Assembly (NCBI RefSeq): GCF_001913155.1
Contig: NZ_CP018760.1
Location: forward strand, 3,038,001 to 3,102,000
From: Maribacter hydrothermalis
Lineage (GTDB): Bacteria; Bacteroidota; Bacteroidia; Flavobacteriales; Flavobacteriaceae
Direction of reading: 5' to 3'
Length of the DNA stretch: 64,000 nucleotides
The notes beneath the pieces were generated by a model, which saw only the letters and a list, made by a program, of their open reading frames with translations, was not told the DNA's origin and searched no databases. Both the position numbers and the translations under genes were made by a program. Below, piece after piece: positions 1 to 9,166 of the stretch. The stretch's first letter is position 1, and every line of letters starts with the position of its first letter.

Positions 1-694
1 GCATACCTGATCCATTCCAATCCATATCCTTACCTAATGGTTTTGGGTGGTATTCAATATAGTAACCATATTTTTCGGTTAATCTGTCAAGAAGGTATCT
101 TGCTACCCATATTTCATCACCTGCTTTTTTGGCACCTTTAGCAAATAATTGAAATTCCCATTGCCCAGAAGCAACTTCTTGGTTAATTCCCTCAAAGTTT
201 AAACCTGCATCAATACATAGATCAGCATGCTCTTCCACTAAATCCCTTCCATGAGTATGTAGACCACCAACTGAACAGTAATACATACCTTGTGGTGCAG
301 GGTATCCTCCAATAGGGAAACCTAATGGCATTTGAGTTTTGGTATCCATGATAAAATACTCTTGCTCAAAACCAAACCAGAAATCTTCATCCTCATCATC
401 GATTGTTGCTCTTCCGTTAGAAACGTGTGGCGTTCCATCTGCATTCATTACTTCAGTCATAACTAAATAACCGTTGATCCTGTCTGGATCTGGATAAATT
501 GCTACAGGCACTAATAAACAATCAGAAGCGCCACCTGAAGCTTGTCTGGTAGACGATCCGTCAAAAGACCAATTGCCTAACTCTTCTATAGTCCCTTTGA
601 AATTTTCATGCTCTTCAACTTTCGTTTTACTACGCATGTTTTGTGTTGGAAAGTATCCATCTAACCAGATGTATTCTAATTTAATTTTGGCCAT
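1..694 (-). CDS. Glutamine synthetase, GSII (beta-grasp) type, 3' part cut by window edge
   Basis: ATP-dependent amidation of glutamate to glutamine, the entry step for ammonium. The reverse strand reads 231 residues from ATG at 694 to the window edge. Visible are an FDGSST segment near residue 45, a conserved DPDRINGYLV region near 70-78, the catalytic-type EQEYF near 110 and QWEFQ near 180. These fit the GSII class found in eukaryotes and many Bacteroidota (about 340 residues), so roughly the last third is missing. It is divergent from the GSIII gene at 881. A perfect -7 box (TATTTTTG, minus strand 734-727) lies 33 bases before the ATG. Cytoplasmic. The family is clear; the exact subtype is inferred from motif order. 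Confidence 0.93.
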   Translation of the reverse strand, partial: MAKIKLEYIWLDGYFPTQNMRSKTKVEEHENFKGTIEELGNWSFDGSSTRQASGGASDCLLVPVAIYPDPDRINGYLVMTEVMNADGTPHVSNGRATIDDEDEDFWFGFEQEYFIMDTKTQMPLGFPIGGYPAPQGMYYCSVGGLHTHGRDLVEEHADLCIDAGLNFEGINQEVASGQWEFQLFAKGAKKAGDEIWVARYLLDRLTEKYGYYIEYHPKPLGKDMDWNGSGM

Positions 695-726
695 AATATG
701 TTCGTTATTTTTTAATAAAAGACAAG

Positions 727-734
727 CAAAAATA
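727..734 (-). promoter_or_regulatory. -7 promoter box of the GSII gene
   Basis: Minus-strand TATTTTTG matches the Bacteroidota -7 consensus TAnnTTTG exactly, 33 bases before the GSII start codon. No clear -33 TTTG is seen at the usual spacing, as would suit an activator-dependent promoter. The inverted repeat at 802-823 is centred about 78 bases upstream of this box. Confidence 0.55.
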
Positions 735-801
735 TGTTTTTTATCATTCCGTATGAATTTTTAAGGGGTTAAATCTCAAAAAATTCGATAAATTGTATTG
801 T

Positions 802-823
802 ACCCCTATTTTTTATCGGGTAT
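802..823. promoter_or_regulatory. Inverted repeat TACCC-N12-GGGTA between the two GS genes, putative operator
   Basis: Five-base perfect arms TACCC (802-806) and GGGTA (819-823) flank an A/T-rich centre. The same architecture occurs twice upstream of glnK (17841-17862 and 17894-17914). It sits just upstream of the -33 TTTG of glnN and about 78 bases upstream of the GSII -7 box, so one site could serve both divergent promoters. The binding protein is unknown. That it is a nitrogen-control operator is inference from context and recurrence. Confidence 0.5.
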
Positions 824-824
824 T

Positions 825-857
825 TTGTCATATTTATATTTATAGGTCGTAATTTTG
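825..857 (+). promoter_or_regulatory. Promoter of glnN (TTTG ... TAATTTTG)
   Basis: TTTG at 825-828 and TAATTTTG at 850-857 match the Bacteroidota -33 and -7 elements, separated by 21 bases. The -7 box ends 23 bases before the GSIII ATG at 881. The -33 element directly abuts the inverted repeat at 802-823. Confidence 0.6.
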
Positions 858-880
858 TCAAATTAATAAAGTGTTTATAT

Positions 881-3067
881 ATGGAATCATCAAGATTTGA
901 AGCAATTAGAGAAAGTCAACGAAGAAATAGTATTGCAATTGAAGAGAAAGGAAGGCGGTCAGAGCTTTTTGGAATAAATGTTTTCAACGAAAACAAAATG
1001 TTGCAATATCTTACCAAAGATGCTTTAGAAAGCTTAAAAGGTGCTATGGTTTCTGGATCTAAAATTGATAGGAAAATTGCAGATCAAGTAGCAGAGGCAA
1101 TTAAAGGTTGGGCAATTACAATGGGAGCAACCCATTATACGCATTGGTTTCAGCCTTTAACAGGGTCTACAGCAGAAAAGCATGATGCGTTTTTTGACCT
1201 ATTACCGGACGGTACCGCTTTAGAAAAATTCGGCGGTGGACAGCTAGTTCAGCAAGAGCCAGATGCCTCAAGTTTTCCAAGTGGAGGTATTCGAAATACG
1301 TTTGAAGCTAGGGGTTATACCGCATGGGACCCTTCTTCGCCGGCATTTATATACGGTACTACCTTATGTATACCTACTATTTTTGTCTCATATACTGGTG
1401 AGGCACTAGATAATAAAGCGCCACTATTAAGGGCATTAAGTGCCGTAGATGAGGCTGCCACGGCTGTTGCAAAATATTTTGATAAGAATGTTAGTAAGGT
1501 AAATGCAACCCTAGGTTGGGAACAAGAATATTTTTTAATAGATAAAGCACTGGCTCATTCTAGACCAGATATTATGATGACGGGCAGAACTTTGGTTGGT
1601 GAAATACCAGCAAAAGGCCAACAATTAGATGATCATTATTTCGGAGTAATTCCAAGCCGCGTGCTTAGTTTTATGAGCGATTTGGAAAAAGAATGTACCA
1701 AATTGGGAATACCTGTAAAAACAAGACATAATGAAGTGGCACCGAATCAATTTGAGCTTGCCCCTGTTTTTGAAGAGGCGAATTTGGCTATTGACCATAA
1801 CCTTCTATTAATGGATGTTATGGATAAAATGGCAGATAAGCATCATTTTACAGTGTTATTTCATGAAAAGCCTTTTGCAGGGATAAATGGATCTGGTAAA
1901 CATAATAACTGGTCTTTATCAACAGATACTGGAGTTAATTTATTGAGTCCGGGTTCTACACCAATGAAAAATCTACAGTTCTTAACCTTTTTTATAAATA
2001 CGATAAAAGCAGTTGACACCTATGAGGAATTATTGCGCTCATCAATAGCATCGGCAGGTAATGATCATCGTTTAGGCGCCAATGAAGCCCCGCCTGCAAT
2101 ATTTTCCATATTTATTGGTACTCAGTTAAGTAGCGTATTGGACGAATTAGAAGGTGTGTCCAAAGGAAAATTATCTCCTGAAGAGAAAACGGAGCTAAAA
2201 TTAAATGTCGTCGGTAAAATTCCTGAAATATTAATGGATAATACAGATCGCAATAGAACATCGCCATTTGCATTTACTGGTAATAAATTTGAGATGAGAG
2301 GGGTAGGGGCAAAAACAAATTGTGCCAAACCCATGACAATTTTAAATACTATAGTAGCTAAACAGCTAAAAGAATTTAAAAAAGAGGTCGATGTCTTAAT
2401 CGATAAAAAAAGTTTAAAGAAAGATGAAGCTGTTTTTAATGTACTAAGAGAATATATTAAAACATCTAAGCGTATTCGTTTTGATGGTGACGGGTATAGT
2501 GCTGAATGGGAAACCGAAGCAAAACGTAGAAAGCTTAGTAATAACAAAAATACACCAGAAGCTCTTAATGTATTAACTTCTAAAGAAAGTATTGCGCTAT
2601 TTCATTCTATGAAAGTAATGAGTGAAGTGGAGGTTAGTGCACGGCAGGAGGTAGATTTGGAGAATTATATATTGCATCTGCAAATAGAAGGCAGGGTCTA
2701 TAATGAGTTAGTCTATGGTTATATTATGCCAGCTGCGATAGCCTACCAAAATACATTGATAAAGAACGTTGCCGGTTTAAAAGAAATCTATGGCGCCGCT
2801 CATAAAAAATTCTCCGAAGGGCAACTAACTATGATTGAGGAAATTGCAGAGCACATTGTAGGGATTAAAAAAATGGTCGATGCCATGGTAGATTCTCGTA
2901 AGAAAGCAAATGCATTAAAAGACACTAAAAAGAAAGCCGAAGCCTATTGTAATAATGTAAAACCATATTTTTCTGAAATTAGACTGCATAGCGATAAACT
3001 TGAAAAGCTAATGGATAATCAATTATGGCCGTTAACCAAGTACAGGGAATTGTTATTTATTAAGTAA
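881..3067 (+). CDS. glnN: Glutamine synthetase type III
   Basis: Makes glutamine from glutamate, ammonium and ATP in the cytoplasm, a second and unrelated-in-length isoform beside the GSII gene. At 728 residues it has the usual GSIII size, nearly twice that of GSI/GSII. The GSIII signature HWFQPLTG lies near residues 88-95, EQEYFL near 215 and a nucleotide/ammonium-site segment NGSGKHNNWS near 340. The start is the only ATG near the promoter at 825-857. It is followed after 93 bases by purM on the same strand, probably independently transcribed. GSIII is known as a dodecamer regulated mainly at the level of expression. Confidence 0.95.
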   Translation: MESSRFEAIRESQRRNSIAIEEKGRRSELFGINVFNENKMLQYLTKDALESLKGAMVSGSKIDRKIADQVAEAIKGWAITMGATHYTHWFQPLTGSTAEKHDAFFDLLPDGTALEKFGGGQLVQQEPDASSFPSGGIRNTFEARGYTAWDPSSPAFIYGTTLCIPTIFVSYTGEALDNKAPLLRALSAVDEAATAVAKYFDKNVSKVNATLGWEQEYFLIDKALAHSRPDIMMTGRTLVGEIPAKGQQLDDHYFGVIPSRVLSFMSDLEKECTKLGIPVKTRHNEVAPNQFELAPVFEEANLAIDHNLLLMDVMDKMADKHHFTVLFHEKPFAGINGSGKHNNWSLSTDTGVNLLSPGSTPMKNLQFLTFFINTIKAVDTYEELLRSSIASAGNDHRLGANEAPPAIFSIFIGTQLSSVLDELEGVSKGKLSPEEKTELKLNVVGKIPEILMDNTDRNRTSPFAFTGNKFEMRGVGAKTNCAKPMTILNTIVAKQLKEFKKEVDVLIDKKSLKKDEAVFNVLREYIKTSKRIRFDGDGYSAEWETEAKRRKLSNNKNTPEALNVLTSKESIALFHSMKVMSEVEVSARQEVDLENYILHLQIEGRVYNELVYGYIMPAAIAYQNTLIKNVAGLKEIYGAAHKKFSEGQLTMIEEIAEHIVGIKKMVDAMVDSRKKANALKDTKKKAEAYCNNVKPYFSEIRLHSDKLEKLMDNQLWPLTKYRELLFIK

Positions 3068-3160
3068 CGGAACATTTCATTTAGTAAGAAAGTAAGAATA
3101 TTAATAGGTATAGAGGGTGCAGTTTTAATGATTCTCTTATTTTTGCCTCAAAATTAAGTT

Positions 3161-4339
3161 ATGTCCACATCAAGTAGTGAAAGGTATCAGCAAAGAGGGG
3201 TTTCTGCTTCTAAAGAAGATGTTCACAATGCTATAAAAAATATAGATAAAGGTCTTTTTCCTAAGGCATTTTGTAAAATAGTACCAGACTACCTAACGGG
3301 AGATAAAGACTATTGCTTGGTAATGCATGCAGATGGTGCTGGCACAAAATCGTCATTGGCGTATATGTATTGGAAAGAAACCGGAGATATTTCGGTTTGG
3401 AAAGGTATTGCACAAGATGCTTTGATAATGAATATCGATGATTTAATTTGTGTTGGTGCTACAGATAATATTATGCTTTCTTCCACTATTGGTAGAAATA
3501 AAAATAAGATTCCCGGTGAAGTGCTTTCGGCTATCATAAATGGTACAGAAGAGCTCATAAAAGATTTGGGCGAGTTTGGTATTACTATACATACTACTGG
3601 AGGTGAAACTGCCGATGTGGGCGATTTGGTGAGAACTATAATTGTAGATTCTACAGTTACGGCTCGCTTAAAAAGAAACGATGTTATTGATAATGCCAAT
3701 ATAAAAGCGGGTGATGTAATTGTGGGATTAGAATCTTTTGGTCAAGCAAACTATGAAAAAGAGTATAATGGCGGTATGGGAAGTAACGGACTTACCTCTG
3801 CCCGGCACGACGTATTTTCAAGTTACTTAGCAGACAAATATCCAGAGAGTTATGATGCTGAAGTTCCTAAAGATTTAGTGTACTCGGGGAAGGTAAAATT
3901 AACGGATAAAGTTGATGATTCTCCTATAGATGCTGGTAAATTAGTGCTTTCACCAACAAGAACGTATGCGCCTATCGTTAAAAAAATACTTTCTAAATAT
4001 AAAGCAAAAGATATTCATGGTATGATCCATTGTAGTGGAGGAGCCCAAACAAAAATTTTACATTTTATAGATGAGCTTCATGTGGTGAAAGATAATTTGT
4101 TTGAGGTGCCACCACTTTTTAAATTGATACAAGAACAGTCCGGAACAGATTGGAAAGAGATGTATAAAGTTTTTAATTGTGGACATCGATTAGAGTTTTA
4201 TTTATCCCAAGAAATTGCAAATGACATTATTGAAATAGCCGAAAGTTTTGGGGTAAAGGCGCAAATAATAGGTAGAGTAGAAGCATCGGTTTCTAAAAAA
4301 CTAACAATTTCGAGCGAGTACGGAACCTTTACGTATTAG
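3161..4339 (+). CDS. purM: Phosphoribosylformylglycinamidine cyclo-ligase (AIR synthase)
   Basis: Closes the imidazole ring in purine synthesis, converting FGAM to AIR with ATP. N-terminal residues YQQRGVSASKEDVHNAI resemble the PurM start. HADGAGTKSSLAY near 55-67 is the signature glycine-rich/Lys segment, DALIMNIDDL near 87-96 the metal and dimer region, and TTGGETADV near 145-153 the phosphate loop. At 392 residues it is longer than the enterobacterial enzyme (about 345) because of an insertion near 200-240, as expected for the Bacteroidota form. Cytoplasmic. It is not in a pur operon here: its neighbours are glnN and a Rieske gene. Confidence 0.93.
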   Translation: MSTSSSERYQQRGVSASKEDVHNAIKNIDKGLFPKAFCKIVPDYLTGDKDYCLVMHADGAGTKSSLAYMYWKETGDISVWKGIAQDALIMNIDDLICVGATDNIMLSSTIGRNKNKIPGEVLSAIINGTEELIKDLGEFGITIHTTGGETADVGDLVRTIIVDSTVTARLKRNDVIDNANIKAGDVIVGLESFGQANYEKEYNGGMGSNGLTSARHDVFSSYLADKYPESYDAEVPKDLVYSGKVKLTDKVDDSPIDAGKLVLSPTRTYAPIVKKILSKYKAKDIHGMIHCSGGAQTKILHFIDELHVVKDNLFEVPPLFKLIQEQSGTDWKEMYKVFNCGHRLEFYLSQEIANDIIEIAESFGVKAQIIGRVEASVSKKLTISSEYGTFTY

Positions 4340-4390
4340 CACATACGAATAGTTTAAAAGTATCGTTCTTGATTATATACCTATTTTGCT

Positions 4391-4834
4391 ATGGAAAGAA
4401 AGAAATTTTTACGAACCCTAGGGGCGGGTGCAGCCTTTGCTATAACTTTTCCATGTTTGGGAAGTTGCTCTAAAGACAACGAGCCAGATGGGGAGATCGT
4501 AACACCGCCAACAAATGTAGATTTTACAATAGATCTTAATTCCCCTGAAGCTGCAAAACTGGCAAACAATGGTGGATTTATCTTAAAAAACCTAGTAGTA
4601 GTAGTTAAAAATCTAGAAGGAGAATTTGTAGCCGCAACCCAAATTTGTAGTCATGAGCAATATGATCAAGTTCGTTTTGTAAATCAAGATGGTGGCATAT
4701 TCTACTGTGATGTTCATGGCTCTCGATTTTCTCAAAACGGTACTCCGTTAAATGAAATTCCGAATAGTACTTCAAAAGCGTTAAAAATTTATAATACCTC
4801 TTTAGAAGGTTCCATATTAAGGGTATTCGAATAA
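4391..4834 (+). CDS. Rieske [2Fe-2S] domain lipoprotein
   Basis: A small (147 residues) exported iron-sulfur electron carrier. The N-terminus has RKKFLR before a hydrophobic segment ending LGSC, which fits a lipobox (Cys near 26) and possibly Tat-like export. Mature-domain cluster ligands are visible as CSH (near 91-93) and CDVH (near 110-113), the C-x-H ... C-x-x-H pattern of Rieske proteins. It lacks the disulfide cysteines of cytochrome bc1 Rieske proteins as far as I can see. It lies 90 bases upstream of apbE on the same strand, suggesting a shared role in envelope redox chemistry. The partner is unknown. Confidence 0.85.
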   Translation: MERKKFLRTLGAGAAFAITFPCLGSCSKDNEPDGEIVTPPTNVDFTIDLNSPEAAKLANNGGFILKNLVVVVKNLEGEFVAATQICSHEQYDQVRFVNQDGGIFYCDVHGSRFSQNGTPLNEIPNSTSKALKIYNTSLEGSILRVFE

Positions 4835-4924
4835 TGCGTACTTCACTTTATATAAATTACACCTATGTACCAATCTAATACATCATTCTTTAGATAATAG
4901 TTCAGCGCTAAATAGAGCAGATAA

Positions 4925-5911
4925 GTGAAGCAAATTTTCCTTTTTATCCTTTGCCTTATGACCTTTATCGTTTTTGGTCAGGAGAAAAAGTATGTAACCG
5001 TGAAAAAGACCTTTGAGGTTATGGGCGGTAAATTTGATATCACTGTAGTGTCATTAGATGAAGAGCTTGGCTATATTTATATACAGGAGGCTTTAATTGA
5101 AGTTCAGCGAATAGAAAAATTAATTTCTTCGTGGGATGATGCTTCTGAAACAAGTTTAATAAACAAAAATGCAGGTATAAAGCCAGTAAAAGTCAGTTGG
5201 GAACTTTACAAACTAATAGAAAGGTCTATTCAAATTTCAGAAATTACCAATGGTGCATTTGATATTACATATACGGCATTAGAAGATATATGGAAATTTG
5301 ATGGGTCAATGCATTCTATGCCCTCCAATACAGAAGTTAAAGCTGTCGCGGATAGAGTAGGGTACAAGAATATTGTTTTAAACAGTAAAGATCAAACCGT
5401 GTTTTTGAATAAAAAAGATATGCGTATTTCTTTTGGTGGTATAGGAAAAGGGTTTGCGGCCGATAAGGCAAAAGCATTATTGGTGTCGAAAGAAGTAAAA
5501 GCAGGAATCATAAATATTGGAGGCGATATTACTACTTGGGGTACAAAAACTACTGGAGACAAGTGGCTTATTGGTATAGTAAATCCTGAGAGTAAAGGTT
5601 TAGTGTCTTCTTGGTTGCCCATATTAGAATCTTCGGTGGCAACTTCTGGGGGCGATGCGGATTATATGATCGTGAACGATAAAAAATATACTCATGTGTT
5701 AAACCCTAAAACGGGTTATCCCGCTACAGGTATTATAAGTGTGTCGGTTTTCGCAAAAAGTGCTGAACTTTCAGATGCCTTGGCTACTTCCATTTTTGTT
5801 ATGGGTCTAAACTCGGGTATTGCACTAATAAATCAATTAGGAGATACCGAAGTGATAATAGTTGATGAAAACAACAAAATGCATAAAAGTAATGGCATTA
5901 TTCTAAATTAA
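4925..5911 (+). CDS. apbE: FAD:protein FMN transferase (ApbE family), exported
   Basis: Attaches FMN covalently to a threonine of target flavoproteins using FAD. The GTG start at 4925 gives a signal peptide (hydrophobic residues 3-17 ending VFGQ). ApbE features include EVMGGKFDI near 31, a LINKNAG region near 78-84, the SFGGIGKGFAADKA metal/FAD segment near 168-181, GGDI near 198-201 and a late THVLNPKTGYP segment near 257-267. At 328 residues it is of normal length. The FMN-binding protein at 53795 carries a plausible target motif, about 48 kb away. Its neighbour upstream is the Rieske lipoprotein. Confidence 0.92.
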   Translation: MKQIFLFILCLMTFIVFGQEKKYVTVKKTFEVMGGKFDITVVSLDEELGYIYIQEALIEVQRIEKLISSWDDASETSLINKNAGIKPVKVSWELYKLIERSIQISEITNGAFDITYTALEDIWKFDGSMHSMPSNTEVKAVADRVGYKNIVLNSKDQTVFLNKKDMRISFGGIGKGFAADKAKALLVSKEVKAGIINIGGDITTWGTKTTGDKWLIGIVNPESKGLVSSWLPILESSVATSGGDADYMIVNDKKYTHVLNPKTGYPATGIISVSVFAKSAELSDALATSIFVMGLNSGIALINQLGDTEVIIVDENNKMHKSNGIILN

Positions 5912-5994
5912 ATAATTAGTCAAGCTGTATTCTTCATAAAATAATATTTAAGAGTAACCAACATTATCCCTTTAATACGTCTGTAAATTTATCG

Positions 5995-6002
5995 TAAATT
6001 TG
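5995..6002 (+). promoter_or_regulatory. -7 promoter box of prfA-pyrF
   Basis: TAAATTTG matches TAnnTTTG and ends 21 bases before the prfA ATG at 6024. No convincing -33 TTTG is seen. Confidence 0.45.
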
Positions 6003-6023
6003 CGCTACAAGTGAAGTAAGCAT

Positions 6024-7100
6024 ATGATAGACAAGTTAAACATCGTAAAACAACGTTTTGATGAGGTTTCAGACCTTATAATTCAACCAGATATTATTAC
6101 AGATCAAGAACGTTATGTTAAACTCACAAAAGAGTATAAGGATCTAAAAAATTTAATGGATAAGCGCTCAGAATACTTAGAGCTTACCAACAATATAGCT
6201 GAAGCAGAGGAAATTATTGCAGATGGTAGCGATGCAGAAATGCTTGAAATGGCAAAAATGCAATTGGAGGAAGCAAAAGGTGGCTTGCCTAAACTAGAGG
6301 AAGAAATAAAATTAATGTTGATTCCGAAAGACCCAGAAGATGCTAAGGATGTTGTTGTTGAAATTCGTGCAGGAACCGGTGGTGACGAAGCAAGTATTTT
6401 TGCAGGAGATTTGTTTAGAATGTACACTAAGTATTGTGAATCTAAAGGATGGAAAACCAATGTTATAGACCTTAGTGAGGGTACTAGTGGAGGTTACAAA
6501 GAAATACAGTTTGAAGTTTCAGGAACCGATGTTTACGGTACATTAAAGTTTGAAGCAGGTGTGCACCGAGTTCAACGAGTTCCGCAAACTGAAACGCAAG
6601 GTAGAGTACATACCAGTGCCGCAACAGTGATGGTATTGCCCGAAGCTGAGGATTTTGACGTTCAAATAGATCCCAAAGATGTTCGTATAGATTTTTTCTG
6701 TTCATCTGGTCCGGGTGGTCAATCGGTAAACACGACATATTCAGCGGTTCGTTTAACTCACTTGCCTACGGGATTAGTGGCGCAATGTCAAGATCAAAAA
6801 TCGCAGCATAAGAACAAGGATAAAGCTTTTAGGGTATTACGTTCTCGTTTGTATGATATGGAATTGGCTAAAAAACAAGAGGAAGATGCAGCAAAGCGAA
6901 ATTCTCAAGTTAGTAGTGGTGACCGTTCTGCAAAAATTAGAACGTATAATTACCCACAGGGTAGAGTAACGGATCACCGTATTGGACTTACTTTATACGA
7001 CTTGTCCAATATAATCGATGGTGACGTGCAAAGAATAATTGATGAATTAAGCTTTGTGGAAAATACGGAAAAATTGAGGGAGGCCTCAGAGATTTTTTAA
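6024..7100 (+). CDS. prfA: Peptide chain release factor 1
   Basis: Recognises UAA and UAG in the ribosomal A site and triggers peptidyl-tRNA hydrolysis. At 358 residues it has the usual RF1 length. The stop-codon-reading P-x-T tripeptide appears as PQT near residue 188 (PAT in E. coli), followed by GRVHTSA. The catalytic GGQ loop lies near residue 230 in SGPGGQSVN. The C-terminal [12 protein letters not shown] segment is typical of RF1. pyrF begins 3 bases after its stop, so the two are cotranscribed. Cytoplasmic. PQT in place of PAT still fits the P-x-T rule. Confidence 0.97.
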   Translation: MIDKLNIVKQRFDEVSDLIIQPDIITDQERYVKLTKEYKDLKNLMDKRSEYLELTNNIAEAEEIIADGSDAEMLEMAKMQLEEAKGGLPKLEEEIKLMLIPKDPEDAKDVVVEIRAGTGGDEASIFAGDLFRMYTKYCESKGWKTNVIDLSEGTSGGYKEIQFEVSGTDVYGTLKFEAGVHRVQRVPQTETQGRVHTSAATVMVLPEAEDFDVQIDPKDVRIDFFCSSGPGGQSVNTTYSAVRLTHLPTGLVAQCQDQKSQHKNKDKAFRVLRSRLYDMELAKKQEEDAAKRNSQVSSGDRSAKIRTYNYPQGRVTDHRIGLTLYDLSNIIDGDVQRIIDELSFVENTEKLREASEIF

Positions 7101-7103
7101 TTT

Positions 7104-7925
7104 ATGACTACTCAAGAGTTAGTTGCCCAAATTCATAAAAAACAATCATTTCTATGTATAGGTCTTGATACCGATTTAGAAAAGATTCCGGCATTTTTAT
7201 TGGAGGAAGAAGATCCCATTTTTTCGTTTAATAAAGGTATAATTGATGCTACTCATCATCTTTGTGTGGCATATAAGCCTAATATTGCCTTTTATGAAGC
7301 TTATGGCGTTAAAGGGTGGTCTTCACTTAGAAAAACTATTGAATATTTAAATGACAACTATCCTGAAATTTTTACGATAGCTGATGCAAAAAGGGGCGAT
7401 ATAGGTAATACATCTACCAGATACGCAAAGGCCTTTTTTGAAGATCTTAATTTTGATTCAATAACAATTGCGCCATATATGGGTAGAGATTCTGTTGAGC
7501 CTTTTCTAGAATTTAAAAATAAACATACTATTCTTCTTGCACTAACATCTAATAATGGTGCGTTTGATTTTCAAACAAAAATAACCGATGGACAAGAATT
7601 ATATAAAGAGGTCTTGTCGGTTTCTACCACATACAAAGGATCTGAAAATTTAATGTATGTAGTTGGAGCGACAAAGGCGGAATACCTTAAGGAAATAAGG
7701 AATATAGTGCCTAATAGTTTCTTGCTAGTACCCGGTGTGGGCGCTCAAGGTGGCAGTTTAGAAGACGTTTGTACTTACGGTATAACTAAAGACATAGGTC
7801 TTTTAATAAATTCTTCACGCGGAATAATCTATGCGTCAAACCAAAAAGATTACGCAGAAGTTGCTGAACTAAAAGCTAGAGAATTACAGGTAGCGATGGC
7901 TAAAGAAATTTTAAAATTAAACTAA
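7104..7925 (+). CDS. pyrF: Orotidine 5'-phosphate decarboxylase (type 2 subfamily)
   Basis: Last step of UMP synthesis, decarboxylating OMP. The N-terminal CIGLDTDLEKIP segment and the ADAKRGDIGNTS motif near residues 93-104, carrying the Asp-Lys-Asp catalytic array, identify the longer type-2 OMP decarboxylase (273 residues). PGVGAQGG near 211-218 is the phosphate-binding loop. It is translationally close to prfA (3-base gap). Its 3' end overlaps the convergent small gene 7917-8108 by 9 bases. pyrD of the same pathway is at 49291. Confidence 0.96.
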   Translation: MTTQELVAQIHKKQSFLCIGLDTDLEKIPAFLLEEEDPIFSFNKGIIDATHHLCVAYKPNIAFYEAYGVKGWSSLRKTIEYLNDNYPEIFTIADAKRGDIGNTSTRYAKAFFEDLNFDSITIAPYMGRDSVEPFLEFKNKHTILLALTSNNGAFDFQTKITDGQELYKEVLSVSTTYKGSENLMYVVGATKAEYLKEIRNIVPNSFLLVPGVGAQGGSLEDVCTYGITKDIGLLINSSRGIIYASNQKDYAEVAELKARELQVAMAKEILKLN

Positions 7926-8108
7926 ACCTTCTAGGGTTTTTTTAATTTTTTGAGCTTTTTTCTCGAAAAATTCTCCTAATTGATTGTTAGATTGTAAGTT
8001 GCTAGCCTTATCAAGAAAATTCTCATATTGATATTCCAACATTGTTATAATATCTGCATTTGCGGCTATTGGTGTTACTGATCCTACTCTGCAATATTGC
8101 TTGTTCAT
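7917..8108 (-). CDS. Small protein of unknown function (63 residues)
   Basis: I do not recognise the family. The 63-residue product is soluble-looking and mostly helical by composition, with a Lys-rich C-terminus (EKKAQKIKKTLEGLV), no signal peptide and no membrane segment. Its reading frame overlaps the end of pyrF by 9 bases tail to tail. Support for a real gene is a perfect minus-strand -7 box (TATATTTG, 8137-8130) 21 bases before its ATG. No clear -33 TTTG is seen. Confidence 0.55.
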   Translation of the reverse strand: MNKQYCRVGSVTPIAANADIITMLEYQYENFLDKASNLQSNNQLGEFFEKKAQKIKKTLEGLV

Positions 8109-8129
8109 AATAATAGATTTAAGTTCTTA

Positions 8130-8137
8130 CAAATATA
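8130..8137 (-). promoter_or_regulatory. -7 promoter box of the 63-residue gene
   Basis: Minus-strand TATATTTG, an exact TAnnTTTG match, ends 21 bases before the start codon at 8108. The rest of 8109-8326 shows nothing else I can support apart from a short ACCT/AGGT inverted repeat. Confidence 0.45.
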
Positions 8138-8326
8138 CGTTCAGTTTGCATTTTTGGATGTTACCCTATTCAGTCGTTCACCTAATTATCAGGTAATTTG
8201 TCTTTTTTTTAACAAATACCCAGCGAAAATCATAAAAGTTAGTGGATGTATGGCGTTATAATAAGATGCTTAAACCTTATTTGAAAAAGAATTGATACAT
8301 TGACATAATCTAAAGAATAATTTAAA

Positions 8327-9100
8327 TTGCTACACTATATAACATATAAGCATAAAACATCTACCGTGTGGGTTACTTTTATACATGGTGCGGGTGGTAG
8401 TTCTTCAATTTGGTTTAAACAAATTAGAGAGTTTAAAAAGCATTTTAATGTATTGCTTTTAGATTTAAGAGGCCATGGTAATTCAAAGCCGAATCTTAAA
8501 AATGTATTTGACGAAAAATATACGTTTGATGTTATTACAAATGATATTGTTGAGGTAATTGACTTTGAAAACATTAAGAAATCACATTTTGTAGGTATTT
8601 CCTTAGGCACTATTTTAATTAGAAATTTAGCGGAAAACTATCCTGATCGAGTGGAAAGTATGGTAATGGGCGGAGCCATAATGAAATTAAACCTTAGGTC
8701 TCAAATTTTAATGAAACTTGGGGTTGTTTTTAAAACTATTATACCTTATTTATGGTTGTATAAGTTTTTTGCATTCATTATTATGCCTAATAAAAACCAT
8801 AAAGAATCGCGTTCACTTTTTGTTAGGGAGGCAAAGAAACTGTATCAGAAAGAGTTTATTAGGTGGTTTAAACTTACGTCAGAGATTAATCCGTTATTGC
8901 GGTTTTTTAGATCTGCGGATATCAATATACCTACACTGTATGTAATGGGAGAAGAAGATTATTTATTTTTACCTAGTATTAAGAAAATTGTGAAGTTTCA
9001 TAAGAATTCTGAACTCTTGGTTGTGGAAAATTGTGGTCATGTTGTTAATGTGGAGCAGCCAAAATTCTTTAATGAAAATGTGATTAATTATTTGTCTTAG
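8327..9100 (+). CDS. Alpha/beta hydrolase
   Basis: A 257-residue cytoplasmic-looking hydrolase of the alpha/beta fold. Seen: oxyanion-hole segment HGAGGSS near residues 20-26, DLRGHGNS near 46-53, nucleophile elbow GISLG near 91-95 with Ser 93, late acid in GEEDYLF near 215 and catalytic His in NCGHVVN near 239. All three triad residues are present, so it should be active. Substrate is unknown: it could be an esterase or a C-C hydrolase. The start is TTG at 8327, giving LHYITYKHK. No nearby ATG in frame would keep the first beta strand. It is convergent with the DUF4197 gene across a shared terminator. Confidence 0.8.
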   Translation: MLHYITYKHKTSTVWVTFIHGAGGSSSIWFKQIREFKKHFNVLLLDLRGHGNSKPNLKNVFDEKYTFDVITNDIVEVIDFENIKKSHFVGISLGTILIRNLAENYPDRVESMVMGGAIMKLNLRSQILMKLGVVFKTIIPYLWLYKFFAFIIMPNKNHKESRSLFVREAKKLYQKEFIRWFKLTSEINPLLRFFRSADINIPTLYVMGEEDYLFLPSIKKIVKFHKNSELLVVENCGHVVNVEQPKFFNENVINYLS

Positions 9101-9166
9101 AATAGTAAAGTTTTACTTTTATTAATTACCTAAAATTTAAAGTTTAAAAGAGTTTCTATAAAAATA

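Noticed and set aside
2122..2547. 141-codon open frame on the minus strand inside glnN
   Set aside because: Shadow of the GSIII coding frame: Ser/Leu-rich composition with no motif, and glnN is intact and well supported here.
6951..6963. TACCC-ACA-GGGTA palindrome
   Set aside because: Arms match the nitrogen-operator core but the spacer is 3 bases instead of 11-12, and it lies inside prfA coding sequence.
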